Source: Oscheius onirici (taxonomy: Eukaryota; Nematoda; Chromadorea; Rhabditida; Rhabditidae). From it: a stretch of 64,000 bases of DNA. The DNA lies in NCBI GenBank assembly GCA_932521025.1, contig OW051469.1:4166398-4230397 (forward strand), in the 5' to 3' direction. How positions within the stretch are numbered: the stretch's first letter is position 1; each line of letters starts with the position of its first letter. The position numbers and the translations under genes are program-made. The notes beneath the pieces are model-generated. The model was not told the DNA's origin. It saw only the letters and a list, made by a program, of their open reading frames with translations, and did no database searches. Below are positions 46,313 to 57,770 of this stretch, piece by piece.

Positions 46313-48611
46313 ATGGGAAAGAAGAAAGCGATAAGAATCGTCGCTCCTGACAGACCTCTTCGTCCAGGCAGGGTAGGTTGAATTCATGACTCATTTTTGA
46401 AGACCAAGGTATTATTTTAGAACTCAGTGTTCAGAAAGTTCTGGTTTTTGTTTAGAAATACGATACTCTGAAATTAAAAATGTGTTTGATGTTCTGTGTG
46501 CTTGAATGTTCAGCTGCTTGGAGAAACAAGAGTGTTTCAGTTTCAAAGGCATTTCATCAAAAAGTTTGAAACTGTTATATTTCTTCCGAAAACAGCAAAA
46601 AAAATTGAAGAGAAAGTGCTTCCATAGTAAGATTTGTGAAAGTTCGAAAGTTCGGTGGTTTTCTTTTGTTTTGAACAATTTTGGGTCACTCCTCAGAGTC
46701 CTCATGATTCTTTTTATTCTTCTTTGTCTGAATTGTCACAGATTCAATCTGTTTCCCGTTCACTCTTCCCTTCCCTCTCACTCCGTTCCATTTGTTCGTC
46801 AATGGCATCAGAAAAGCAAAAAGAGACGGGAGAGGGAAAGGTTATGTGTGCGGGAGAAAGCAGTTGAATCATTTCTGTTTTTCTACACCATTAATGAAAG
46901 TTTACGTTCTTGTTCCCAGACCGTAATAGCAGTTTTCAGCCAGAACTACTGGAGCTTCATCTAAAGGTCCGCCATCCCGTCGAGATCGTAAAAAGTGATG
47001 CCGTTTTTGAGGGTCGTTGTAGGGCCTTTTTTGGTGGACAAGACGCCCTGCATACTCTCTGTCTGGAACGGTTACACGTTCCGATACAGCCATTGCTCAT
47101 CCCATCAACCAAGGTAGTCTTTCTATCTTTTTGGCACTTCCGGATTTTCAGGGTGGTCTGATCCTGCCTCCCGGCTCCTATCGCCTTCCTCTTGTAGTCA
47201 AAATTCCACCAGATCTCCCTGGAACTTTCACCGGAAAACACGGAGCAATTGCTTACAGAGCCATAGTCAAGGTAATCCGTCAGTTTGGAAGGGGCCGAAG
47301 ATTAGTCACTGGAAATGGCAGAGACGACCTTGTGTTGACCGGACAGCAGTCTTTGGAATGAGGGTCACACCCCACGAAATCAGATGGAAAAATTAAGGGA
47401 AAGGCGCTGTTTGGAAAACCAGGGAACATCTCAGTCTTTTCTGATTTATGTCTTTGTTTCCCCACAAGATCCAAGTGTTAATCCAACTGGTTTCTTTTCC
47501 AGCTCCGTCTCCGGAAGTTTCCATCATCGGATGAAGCCGACCTGGAAACGGAAAAAGTCGTCGACGTGATAGGATCAGTGAGACAAGTTCATGATCTTCC
47601 CGTCCCTTTGTCAATTGACCGTCATGTAAAGAAGAAGGTGGGAGGACAGAATTCTCTAATTTTCTTCTAGGTTTTTTGCTTCAACCGACTAGATGCCAAA
47701 GTCGCTTTCGAGTTGGAGAGGACGTCTTTTGCTATAGGTCAGTTATTCTAACTGGATCCCCCACTTGATAAACCGGGCCATATGATGATAATAGGGGTCG
47801 GCGGAGATGCCATTTGGCGCTTAAGGAACCGGACTCTCTTCGATACGGGTTCCGCAACATGCAAATGCATATTTTTCAGGAGAACATATTCTCGTCGTGG
47901 GAACTGTAGAGAACCTTCATCCGTCGAGACCAATGAAACATTTCAGTCTGGAACTCAGACAGAAACTCCTTTACGCTTGTGGAGATGCGAAGAGGGCAGA
48001 GTGAGTTTTTCTGGAGAGATAAGGGTATCGGAATGGGAAATCTACCCTTGAAGTGGAGAGACAGACTCTTTTTTTCAGTAGTCGACTGATCTGTCGTATA
48101 GTCTGTGGCACAGTTCCTCCAGCAGAAACCTTCAACATCCACCACTCTCTCCAAATCCCAGCCGACTGCTATCCCAGTTTGCAGATCCATGGAAATCCTA
48201 TCAAGGAACAAACTGACTTTTTCAATAAAAACTGATTATTTAGGTAGGATACGAAGTGGTGGCAACATGTCAAGGAGCCTTCGAGATAGAAGCTCCCGTC
48301 TTCGTTGGGAGTCAGCCTTCGAGGCACAGCATCGAGTTTCCTGATTCTTCGAGCGAGAAGAACAGCGTCTACTATTGTGTTCCACCTTCAGAAAGAAGCT
48401 TTGCTTCTTCGGTTCCGAGAGCTCCTCCTCCCTACTCGACTCATTCCTCCTCAAAAGTATGTATTTTATTTTTATTTCTAGCCATCTTCAGGGCTTCTTC
48501 ATCCCGATCCACCGACTCGACACGCCGATGAGGCCGCTTTTCGGCTGGCCGCCAAGATACGATCACAGTCCTCCTCAGAGATTTCTTAAAATTGAGGAGC
48601 TTGAAGACTGA
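46313..48611 (+). CDS. Arrestin-domain-containing protein (ARRDC-like)
   Basis: The first exon reads MGKKKAIRIVAPDRPLRPGR, after ATTTCAG five bases upstream (trans-splice-like). From 46907 the arrestin N domain follows: SSFQPELLELHLKVRHPVEI, FFGGQDALHTLCLERL, LPPGSYRLPLVVKIPPDLPG, FTGKHGAIAYRAIVK. The C domain has LRLRKFPSSDEAD, DDVKKK-like linker, VAFELERTSFAIGEHILVVG, FSLELRQKLLYACGDAKRA, TFNIHHSLQIPADCYP, VGYEVVATCQGAFEIEAPVF. A Pro-rich tail has APPPYSTHSS, a PPxY-like site typical of alpha-arrestins that recruit Nedd4 ligases. Alpha-arrestins act as cargo adaptors in endocytosis. The join between exon 1 and the exon at 46907 is out of phase, so a short exon is missing from my model. One intron (48206-48243) lacks a GT donor. 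Confidence 0.85.
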
Positions 48612-48685
48612 AATCGCTTTCAAATGAAGATTTTTCAGAACATTTTTCATTAGCTCCCAAAAAAAACGGACAAAGTTAAGAATTG

Positions 48686-51246
48686 TTAGTTCGGATTTGT
48701 GCAGAATCCACAACTCATCGGACATTTGAACTCGGCCACCATAGGATCCTCAGAGTTGCACTTCCCGGCCTCTTTATAAGCGGCACAGTTGGATTCATAA
48801 TCCTTGCATTCCGGTGTCTGCTGTCCACAGAGACCGCACTCTACTCCACACTGCCATTTGACGTTTCGGAAGTCGATCTTGCCCATAAAGTTGCACCAAT
48901 CTATCTTCTTGTAATAGGCACAGTTGGCACTAAATAGGCCTTTATTGAGTCTGGAGACCACACTTACGCGTCCAGGGCACTGTGACAGTCTCTGAATACT
49001 GTAGGTCCGGCATTGATGACCGTGTTGGTGGCTACGGTAGGTTTGACAGTAGTGGTGGTAGTTGTGGTTGTTGTGGTACTTGTCGTACTAGTTCCAGTAG
49101 TGCTTTTAGTGCTCGTTGTTGCTGCCCTGGTGGGAGCTTTTCCAGGTGGGGCAGTGATGCTATCAGGGGCAGGTGGGACCTGGCTACTGGGAATGGCAAC
49201 ATATTCTACTACGTAGGTCTGCTTAGCGTAGCGGGTATACGGAACGACGGGTGTCGGGTTCTGATAACTGATGAGCGTCGTGTTGGCAAACTCCTTGCAG
49301 CACCAGCGGGGATTAGTAATTCGAGGATCGGGCATGTACTTGACTTCGAGACCGCTGTAGTAGCATCCAAAGTTACACTTGGTGTTTTTCAAAGAGACAA
49401 TCTTGATCTGGACGTTGTAGCCGGGAGGGGCCTAGAACTTTTGGTTGACTATCAGTATATCCCTCACCTGAACCCAGTAAGTGCAGTCCTGGAAGTATCT
49501 CGAGTTCAATGTCGTATTTCCATAGACAATAGTCAGATTTTGAGGAGTGGTCGCCGCCATGACCGTCTGTCCACATCCTTGAGGCTTTTCGTCACAGAGA
49601 ACACCGCCGAATCCTCTCGGACAGATACAGACCGAACAGTAGTTAGGATTTGGCTTTCCGCCGTTCAGACACTGAGCAGATGCGTTGGCATTACAGTTGT
49701 CTAGACAGTCCTTTAAAGGACGCCTTCGCCAAAATGCCACGACCGCTGCGAGACATTGATCCCGTCACGATCTTGCCCCCTTTTCCTTCCAGTTATGCTA
49801 GATTTTTGATATCGGAATGTACGTATTTGATGTGAAATTCGATGAAGCATCGATTAAAAATGGTTTGGAAACGAAAAACCGAGTGTAAAACGTCAAAAGC
49901 GCAAAAATAAAATGTTTGTGATGAGATCGTATCGGGACCCGCTGTAATCGTGACGGAACCCGCGCAATTGGTCTCGCAGCGAGTTTTTGTAGCCGGACAC
50001 ACGCTTTAAAGCACAATAAAATGAACAAACCATTGCAGAAATAAAACTCATTGAGTAGCTGAATGTCATAGAAAGACCACTGTCTGCCTCCCATCCCGTA
50101 CATGTAGTTGATATCGTGAGGAACCAGAGAATAGCCAGTATTGTTACCAGTCATGCTAAAATGTAAGGTTTGCTAAAAATCTGGATAAACGGACTAATTT
50201 GCACTGTAATGCATATTGCTGGAATATTCAAAGGGAGTCATGATGTAGCCGTTTCCCTTGTTGAAATTTCCCTTTCCCGAAGCGATTTGGGAATAGTCAA
50301 CGAAGACGTAGTCATCTCGATCGGATCTGGCCTGCTCGTGGTAGATTCCCAGAGTGTGACTGAGCTCGTGGATCACTTGACCGATCTAGAGAAAAAACTA
50401 GCAGGAACAGTCCTTTCAACTCACAATAGAACATCCATCTCCAGTAGAATAGGATTGCTGACCACCAGTCATGCCCACACTTGACCGGCAGCCCTTTTTT
50501 CCTTCGAAGATCCGAAGACGATTTGTGGCTGTGGCATTTTCGATGTATCTGATGCAGGTGTTGGCTTCAATCATTCCAATGGCAACTCGGACAGTTTCCC
50601 TGTTTTTCTCGCATAAAAGTGAGAATGTTATCTGGGAAAAGTGAAGGAACCTACTCAAGCCTTCAAAGAAGTAGTTGACAACTCCGTTGGTCCATCTGTT
50701 CTTCTTCGTCGTAGCTTGTCTTTTGGTTCTACTGCCTGCTTGGCTCTCACTCTCAATTTCAGCCAAATCGTCTCTGAAACCCAGAAAAATACTGAATCTT
50801 GATGGCAGAGAGACAGAGTATGGAGCAATCTGTTCCCATGTACTTTTAAATTGTTCAGCTCCAGTTCCCCCAAGTGACTTACTCGGAAAGAATAATATCA
50901 TCCTCAAGCATGTCCCCAGCTACTCCTTCTCCCTTGTTGATGATATCCTTGCCTTCCTCGTCAACGTCTTTGTCAAGCTGGACTTTCTTGATCTTCTGAA
51001 ATCACACCGTGTTCCAAAAGAAAGTAAAACTGCCTTGAGAATCTCTTCAAGTCCAGGGTTGGTGGGTTCGGACTCTTCAGCTAACTTGTCAAGACGAGTC
51101 TTCGGAGGTTCCAGTTCCAGACCATCCCTACTGTTGGCCAGAGTCTTTTCCCCGGCGGTCAATCCATCGAAGGAAGGCGGAGTGGACCGAGCCTCGACGA
51201 CTGCGAGAAAAAGACAGGCCGGTAGAAGCAACGGGAGCAGTTGCAT
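48686..51246 (-). CDS. Astacin metalloprotease, NAS type, with EGF, CUB and two ShK domains
   Basis: Signal peptide MQLLPLLLPACLFLAVVEA from 51246. A propeptide of about 110 residues ends KGEGVAGDMLEDDIILSE. The catalytic domain starts RWTNGVVNYFFEG, has the zinc motif HELSHTLGIYHEQARSDRD (HExxHxxGxxH) at about 50340, and a Met-turn SNMHYS. After LLNEFYFCN comes an EGF module (CLNGGKPNPNYCSVCICPRG), a CUB-like region starting GCGQTVMAATT, a Thr-rich linker (TTTTTTTTTTVKP), then two ShK modules: WCNFMGKIDF...CGVECGLC and KCNSEDP...CPMSCGFC. All catalytic residues are present. Secreted astacins act in cuticle collagen processing or digestion. The splice join just after the catalytic domain (about 49800-50000) is uncertain. 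A TATA box lies 31 nt upstream of the ATG. Confidence 0.93.
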
Positions 51247-51276
51247 TTTGGAATGTCATCCTCGTCGAGTGATCTT

Positions 51277-51284
51277 CTTTTATA
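51277..51284 (-). promoter_or_regulatory. TATA box of the astacin gene
   Basis: TATAAAAG on the minus strand, 31 bases upstream of the start codon. This leaves almost no 5' UTR, so the gene is probably not trans-spliced and starts just before the ATG. Confidence 0.65.
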
Positions 51285-51649
51285 CATGAACGGAGAGTAT
51301 TGAATCAGGCTGCTCGTGTTCACCACGCAGGTCAAGAGCTGATTTTTTCAGATTGGGGAAAAGAGGACAAAGTCTTTGTTGAAACAGGCAGTCTAACATG
51401 AAGCCAATGCAGTTTGTAGACATTATTTGGACAAGTGCCTTCGATCAGGAAGATCAATTTTGAAATCAGCCTTGGCTCTAGTACTGTCGTAAAAAATTGA
51501 GTTTCTCTAGGTGCAGAAAGAGAAATAAAGTTGGGGACACATACAGAAGAGTCGCAAGTTCGAGTCGAGACAAGTCAAGTAACTAACGGATTAGAATTCC
51601 TCTAAATTTTGATATTGGCCAGCAAACTGCATGGCCAGCAAACTGCAAA

Positions 51650-52059
51650 AGTCTATAAACCATGGAAAAGAAGTAGATTTCTATTATGAATACAAGTATA
51701 CATACGAGAAAGACAAGAAATATTGCAATGACGAGGCGAACTGTCGACGACAGAAATGAATTAATTTCGATGGTCTAATTTGGGTATGCTGTTGCAATAC
51801 GGAGGAATGCTTCCCAGTTGCTCCTGATTTTTTGCCGGAAGAGGACAAAACTTACAGTCTGGGTTTGGTTAGTAGGTCTACCACATCTGCTACTGTTCAT
51901 CCTTTTCTTGTCTCAAGCACTTCCTCAGCTGGACCAACCACAGCTCTACCTGAAACCGACAAAAAGCTTACTACTTCTGCTTCCGAAACTGCTACGAATC
52001 TCAGATGCAAGACGATCATCATCCTTAGCATAGCTACTGTGATCTTCCGAATTCAATAA
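51650..52059 (+). pseudogene. Probable relic of a GPI-anchored Ly6/uPAR-like (LU) gene
   Basis: One frame reads KKYCNDEANCRRQK, an in-frame TGA at about 51756, then INFDGLIWVCCCNTEECF, a Ser/Thr-rich stalk (VSRSTTSATVHPF, TSSAGPTTALPETD) and a hydrophobic tail (IIILSIATVIFRIQ) with AATAAA right after the stop. The CCC-x3-EC motif and GPI-like tail suggest an LU-domain surface protein. The internal stop, no recognisable signal peptide exon, and a 16-bp tandem duplication (GGCCAGCAAACTGCAT, about 51619-51650) just upstream argue for decay. The stop could still be avoided by a splice I did not find. Confidence 0.4.
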
Positions 52060-52676
52060 ATATTTCTCTAAATAAGAGGATAACTCCCAGTGGAAACGAC
52101 TTTTACTTCCAGTACACGAAACGTCTAGAGAAGAGAGCCCTGCAAGATTTTGGTCCTTTTACAATTGGTACCCTGTTTATTCTGATCTTCATTGAATACT
52201 GGCATCTATATACAGGGAAACGCAAAGTTATTTCTTTGTTGCTGATTTGCGCGAAAAGACCAAACGTTATATTTCCATTCAGCTCTTTAGTGGAAGTTTT
52301 TGATCTGTCTCAATTACTCATTGTTCCTCAATACTCGCTCTCTTTCTCCTCTACCTTGCGATCTCCAGCTGGTCATACACAGCTAAACAATGAGTCGTAT
52401 CCTTGTTTTTCGGTTCAAGCTGTGTAGTATTCGAATAGCCCCGACGAGCATAGTTATGAGCAGTGTTCAGTCTTGCTGGGACGGAGCGATGGAACAGCTA
52501 TCGGACTAAGCCTCCGAGACATTCGCCAATCCCATTATGTGATGTTTTGAAGCCTCTTGTCGACTCGATGTCTTCCCGTCCGTTTCTCTTGATGTATCCT
52601 AGTCTTGAATGGCAGATATTCTTTGCGTCCTCTGTTTTCTCTCATATTTTCTCTCAGCTTCTCCGATTTCCGTTTC
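52060..52676. other. Intergenic, nothing recognised
   Basis: No convincing exon, repeat or RNA gene. Confidence 0.5.
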
Positions 52677-53132
52677 TCACACCTTTTTGCGATTAATCCT
52701 CTCTTTCAGTCGGTGGGACTCTGGTTCCTCTCTGGGCGCCGGTCCTGATATCCATCTAGGGAATTTGCGCTTTGCCGATCTCACTTTCGCGGTTATTAAC
52801 GACGCTAACATTGAAGCTTTAAGCCTTTTTTCAAGTCTCTCATTTTGGTATGCATCAAGAGTTCTCGGCCCGTGAATTAATCGCTCCCACTTCCGTTCCT
52901 CCGTGAAAGAATTGGGCTCTCTTGAGTCTCTTTCACTGCCAGACTTTTTTCGAGCTGCAATTCGTGTCAATTGCTTTAAAAAAATAATTGTGAACGTTGT
53001 TTTAACCTGAAAATTTAAAGCTGGCGCATGGGAAAAATCCGAGATAAGATCTATGTGTGCCAGGTGTAAAAAGCCGGCAGCTAGTTTTGGAAACACAGAG
53101 CGCGCCAACCTAAACATTGTGGTAAAAGCCAT
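52677..53132 (-). CDS. Small basic protein with a possible mitochondrial presequence
   Basis: ATG at 53130-53132. An in-frame 36-nt GT-AG intron (donor after AATTTTCAG, acceptor TTTTTAAAG) probably splits it at about 53007-52972; with it removed the protein is about 139 residues. The N-terminus MAFTTMFRLARSVFPKLAAG is amphipathic, basic and free of acidic residues, as in mitochondrial targeting peptides. The body is helical and highly charged (LDAYQNERLEKRLKASM, AKVRSAKRKFPRW). This could be a mitochondrial ribosomal or assembly factor, but I do not recognise it. Confidence 0.5.
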   Translation of the reverse strand: MAFTTMFRLARSVFPKLAAGFLHLAHIDLISDFSHAPALNFQVKTTFTIIFLKQLTRIAARKKSGSERDSREPNSFTEERKWERLIHGPRTLDAYQNERLEKRLKASMLASLITAKVRSAKRKFPRWISGPAPREEPESHRLKERINRKKV

Positions 53133-54041
53133 TGTTCTACTCAGCGAGGACTGCACCTGTGCCCAAGTCAGACAGTCAATATTTGTTGTTCGTTTACACG
53201 CTCCATTTCCGATTCCATTCAGACTTCTGCTTCAGCTTCCTGACTTCTTATTTTTCGTAGACAGAGGTAGTAACTGACAGATATTTTTGCCATTATTCTA
53301 GACGCTTTTCGCTTTTCCACTCGATGCTAGCTTCTCTAAAAACCACGAGAATCCTCTAAATCAATCATTTTTTGTCTCTCAGCCTCACTGTTTCGCGTCC
53401 AGTGAACCAAAAGATTTCAGTCCAGGAATCTCTTATGTTCTCCTCAATGTCTCAACTGAATCGAGCCCCGTCATTTGTCAGCAGTAGCCGAGGTCTAATC
53501 ACCTTCAGAGTGAAAGTTCCAGAGGGCGTTCCTCGTCCTCCTCTAATTGCCAGGAATGTCACTTTTTCTACTGATCTGTAACGGGAGTGCGGCAGTTGCG
53601 CAACTGTGCCCAACCCCCTCGCCCCAAACCAGCTGGCCTTCGGTTTGACTCATCGAGAACAGGCTCATCGGAAGTCGAGGAGGAGGTGTTCCAGATCAAG
53701 AGCTTCTCACTTTTCATCTTTCATCTATGTCCTCCTTTCTTTTTGAAAGTACAAGTTTGCGTGCTTCTTGGCCACTCTCTTCTTCTATTCTGAATAGGGC
53801 CGTTCTCTCTGATTAGGGACGCGAAATGTGAACCAGTGCGGCAGAAGCCCCCTCGTCGTTTAAGGCCCATCCGACAAAGGAACAGGCGTAAATTATTCGG
53901 ACTAGTGGGGGGTCTGTTGCTCTCTATACACAGACATTGTAGCCCGGAGGGGACACAATGAGCCACGCCCCTAAGCAGATGACCACTAAAGGACATCCAA
54001 GTGTATCTCTTCTCACTTTTTTGACAGAAATATCGTCTATT
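53133..54041. other. Unassigned region, possible degraded extracellular gene
   Basis: Around 53370-53700 short frames (FSPGISYVLLNVSTES; LITFRVKVPEGVPRPP; RQLRNCAQPPRPKPA) look like extracellular-protein fragments but are broken by stops and shifts, and no complete gene can be built. They may be a decayed relative of the ZP gene downstream. Confidence 0.3.
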
Positions 54042-54060
54042 CATGTCTCTCAAACTGAAA
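54042..54060 (+). promoter_or_regulatory. Conserved element upstream of 5S rRNA copy 1
   Basis: CATGTCTCTCAAACTGAAA, 11 nt upstream of the 5S gene. Matching sequences sit at a similar distance before the other two copies. Confidence 0.6.
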
Positions 54061-54071
54061 TATGCTCTTCC

Positions 54072-54190
54072 GCCTACGGCCATACCACGTTGAAAGTACG
54101 CCATCCCGTCCGATCTGGCAAGTCAAGCAACGTTGGGCCCGGTTAGTACTTGGATCGGAGACGGCTTGGGAATCCCGGGTGTCGTAAGCT
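54072..54190 (+). rRNA. rrn-5S: 5S ribosomal RNA, copy 1 (two substitutions)
   Basis: 119 nt with the eukaryotic 5S core: CGCCATCCCGTCCGATCTGG, AGTCAAGCAACGTTGGGCCC, GGTTAGTACTTGGATCGGAG and an end TCGTAAGCT, followed by a T-run terminator. It differs from copies 2 and 3 only at two 5' positions (GCCTACGGCCATACC instead of GCTTACGGCCACACC). The first change mismatches the terminal stem. The internal promoter (A box, C box) is intact. Confidence 0.95.
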
Positions 54191-54597
54191 TTTTGCTTTT
54201 CCTCATCTTGTTTTCCTTTTGTGCCATTTTGACAAGGTCTTTTTAATAGTGTCAGTTATTCCAAACGTTTTTTGCTAAACAAAAAAAAAACTTATCTACT
54301 GGGAGAGACAAGTCTAATCCTTGTTTCCTGTCTCCTACTCCGTATAACTTTCCGCCCAATCGCCTCCTTCCTGTCTCCTCCTTCTCCAATCGCCATCCAT
54401 CACAGCCCAATCGAGAGTCGTACTTCTCTTCGCCTATTCCCTGAGTGAGCCCCATTTGTTTACTCGTCCCAATTATGTAAATTCGGGTATGAGACTCTCT
54501 TCTTCCCTCTTCATAAACTGGTGATTCCTTATATTGTATTTTTTTCCAGAAAGGACACAGACCTCTACGGGGATTTGCACACAGCTGACTGGACCCG

Positions 54598-57500
54598 ATG
54601 GTGGCGGTCTGGTCGAGCGTTATTACTGATCTCCACTTATTAGTTCTTTTTCTACTGGTAGCCGGAGCTGTTTGCCAAGACGAAAATGCAGTCGTGGGAG
54701 AGCCTTTCGTCAAGTGAGTCCTGGGAACCAAAAAATGTTTGGGGATAATGTTACTGAGCCACTAATTGTAACTAGATTAGAAAGAAATGGGTCTATTCCT
54801 ATCTTTTCGGCGTCCAAATCCATAACCCATCTCCGCAATTACATGAATGAGTTCTGCGTGAAACACAATCCGTTCATTGTTCCGGAGGAGGCCTCCGTTC
54901 TAGCCGACCTCTAGCTCTAACAACTCGCGATAAATCAGTCGATTCGGCCAATTGGTCTGAGAATGATGGAAGGACATCTGTTCGAATTTATTCTGTTTTC
55001 GCGCCCATAAATCGTCTCGTTGTAAGAACCTGCCCGCTTGAATGCTTTGAACATAATATCATGAGAGATGTGTCTTCGAGGATCCTCTACTGGTTTTGGC
55101 GGCTAGCCCCCGCTATAACTGCTGATCAAACTGCCCATTTAGGGGGAGCTGAGAGATGGCAAAAAGACAATCTTTTCTCTTCCCCCGCTTCCTGGGAAAG
55201 TATAAAGTAGTTCTGGTACGAACCTGAGAAAGTGAGAGGCCTTCCCACCCTTTGTGATTGAATTTTCTAGAAGGCGCAGCTGATTCTCGTCTGAAGAGGG
55301 GAAAGACTCATAGAATATGTCTATAGGGAGAGAGTCACGAAATCCTCCTAATGGGGGTACCATCAGACAAAACAAATCGGTCATACTGTTGTTTTAAAAA
55401 AGCTCCACTGAAACGGCAAAAATACATTTTAGGAAGCCAGTTATCTTTGCGTTCGACAGATTTCAAGCAGGCACTGAAAAACAAATAAAATGTAAAGACT
55501 TGAATTTTTCAGCTGCGCAGCCGACGCCATCTACGTAAAATTCAAAACCAACGTAACTTTCGGTGGACATGTCAGCGTCAAGTTCACTCCCAGTCGGTTC
55601 TGTTACCAGACCTTGGTAACTAATAATCAGATAGAAGTCCTTATTCCTCATGAGGAATGTGCTGTCAGTAGACGAAGGTATCGTTCTTTTGATTCTTACA
55701 ATTAGATCTTCTTCCAGAGTCTTTAATCCAGAAGGACTGATCCTGGAAGCGACAGTCTCTGTCTCTTTTCATCCAGATTTCACTTCAGCTTCGGATCGTC
55801 TCTTCCACGTCAATTGTTATCATCAGAGAGGAAAGGATGGCTTGAAGGCTGGAACACCATCTGCTCCTCCAGAAAGTTCGTTTTTAGGCTTATCGTTTTC
55901 TCCGCTCATCTTACTTTTATAAACTAGTGATTACAGTCATTTCAGAATCCCAGAATGGTCCCACCTGTGAGTACGGGATTTTCGAGACACGTGGTGGTCC
56001 TTTGGCTGGAACTGTTTCCCTCGGACAGTCTGTCTACCACGAATGGAAGTGTCAGAATATACAGGCAAGTAATTTTGACTATTTTCTTAAAAACCCCCGT
56101 TTCAGAACTCTTGCCTCCTAGTCAAAAACTGTGTCCTCGTAGCCGGCGACTCTCGTCATTCTGTCGTAGATTCCGATGGCTGCAGTAAGGACATCTTGCT
56201 ACTTCCTCAGCTAGCCTACGAAAACCAGGTTCGTCTTCTTTTCGTAAAGTGTGAATCTCGGCTAATTCTGGCGACTAAATTGCCACGCACTCGGGCTGCT
56301 TTGATCGCTAAAAGGAGCGCCGATTAAATTCCGCCACTACCGGAAAAGCTTGGCGCCTTGACAGGAAGAAGGGAGACGCGTACTCATTCCGAGTAGTGTC
56401 ATGTCGAGACAACCAACTCATCCATTTTCAAGGCAGAGTTCCATTTGATTTGCATAGAGGCACGGGGCCCGCGCTCATTAGCATCGGTCGTTAAGAGATT
56501 GCCTAGATATCGCAATGGCATTTGCTTTTCCGGAACGGATTAATAAGAGACGAAATTGGATGAGCTAGGTGATCATGGAGTGCATCGGGGAAAAAGTAGG
56601 GGGACAGTTTTTCGAAGTAAAATTATGTTCTGACTGGAAAAACAGAAAGTCTTATCTGTTTGTTAGGAACCCTCAGTTCAAAAGATGACAGTGTTCAACC
56701 TGTTAGTAAACAGTTTTGTTTAAGCCAGCAAGAATGTCTAACTTTCGAGTTGCGCTAAAAGTTGGTCAGACTTCGAACAAGCAGCACTCAAAATCTGTCC
56801 CCCCTACTTATTAAGTAAGGGATAGTCGGAAACTCTCTCGAAAAAGAACAGTCTTATAGCTATCTCGCTTGCCTCTTTAGCTGTTCTGATTGATGTAGTG
56901 CAATATCAAAAAATCTTTAATTGCTTTAAAATTGCTCAACTAATGTTACAATATTATGCAGTTACAAAGATATCACAAACTTCCATGAAGCTAATTAATT
57001 TGACACACGTTTGCAATCCATAACTCTAAAAAAATTACTAAAAAGCAGACAGTCAAATTGCCTATTTCAGAGCTACGTTTCACAAAACGTCTCAGTCTTT
57101 GGAGTCTCGTCGGCTTCCTTAGTCTTCTTTGAATGTGAACTGCATCTGTTGCCGTCAGCTAATGGTCTCTGTCCGCCTCCTGAATGTTCGCTCGATCGGG
57201 AAAAGTCAGTATTATCTGTTTCTCTTTATCCATTGACTTACAGACGAGCAATCAACACGTCAGCTCTTTTCGAAGTACGATCACAACGTCTGGAAATCTC
57301 AGAGCTTGGTAAGTTGTTTTTGAGTAAAAGTTTAAGTTTTTAGACAAATACGAGTACGATGTGAGTCATCCTTCCCAAGTGACCACCTGTGAGGCTCAAC
57401 CAACAGTTTCTGATGAGGATGCTATTTGTGTGTCGACTTCTTCCGTAATTATAGTTTCTTGTCTCTTTCTGACGGTATGAATTGGGAGAATAAGAACATA

Positions 57501-57599
57501 AGAACAATCTTTCAGAGCAGTCTTATAGCTGTCTCGCTTGCCTCTTTAGCTGTGCTTCGACGCTACCGTCACTATAATGTGGCGACGGCTCGAGCCTAG
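54598..57599 (+). CDS. ZP-domain transmembrane protein, cuticlin-like
   Basis: Signal peptide within MVAVWSSVITDLHLLVLFLL...GAVCQ. Exons 54598-54713, then from 55513 onward, joining in phase to the stop at 57597-57599. The ZP domain: CAADAIYVKFKTNVTFGGHV, SRFCYQ, GPTCEYGIFETRGGPLAG, VSLGQSVYHEWKCQNIQ, SCLLVKNCVLVAGDS, VVDSDGCSKDILLLPQL, VSVFGVSSASLVFFECELHL, GLCPPPEC. This is the cuticlin order seen in nematode CUT proteins, which polymerise into cuticle or matrix. A C-terminal membrane span follows (SSVIIVSCLFLT + SSLIAVSLASLAVL) with a short RRYRHY tail. No furin RxxR site is obvious before it. Intron 1 (~800 nt) and the intron 56229-57069 are long. The intron at 56065-56105 uses a GC donor (GCAAGT). 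Confidence 0.88.
56849..56884 (+). repeat. Fragment duplicated from the last ZP exon, inside an intron
   Basis: CAGTCTTATAGCTATCTCGC and the next 16 bases match 57518-57553 (start of the last ZP exon) with one mismatch in 36. Confidence 0.8.
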
Positions 57600-57770
57600 A
57601 ACAGATCTCAATCGAAGAAAAAAAAAGTGCCTTTGTCTTCCACACCGATTCCGACGTGATTCTCAGGGTTAATTGTAATAAACTTTGTGAAAAAGTATGT
57701 AGTAAAGACCCGAAAAGATCCCAAAACACTAGAAACTGGTATTTTTGTGCCAAAAAAAAAATGTCGCGAA

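Noticed and set aside
53372-53793. A short extracellular gene here
   Set aside because: Fragments in different frames are broken by stops with no plausible introns. Kept only as a possible relic.
53721-54104. Minus-strand 127-codon frame
   Set aside because: It crosses the 5S promoter element and part of the 5S gene in antisense and has no protein-like features.
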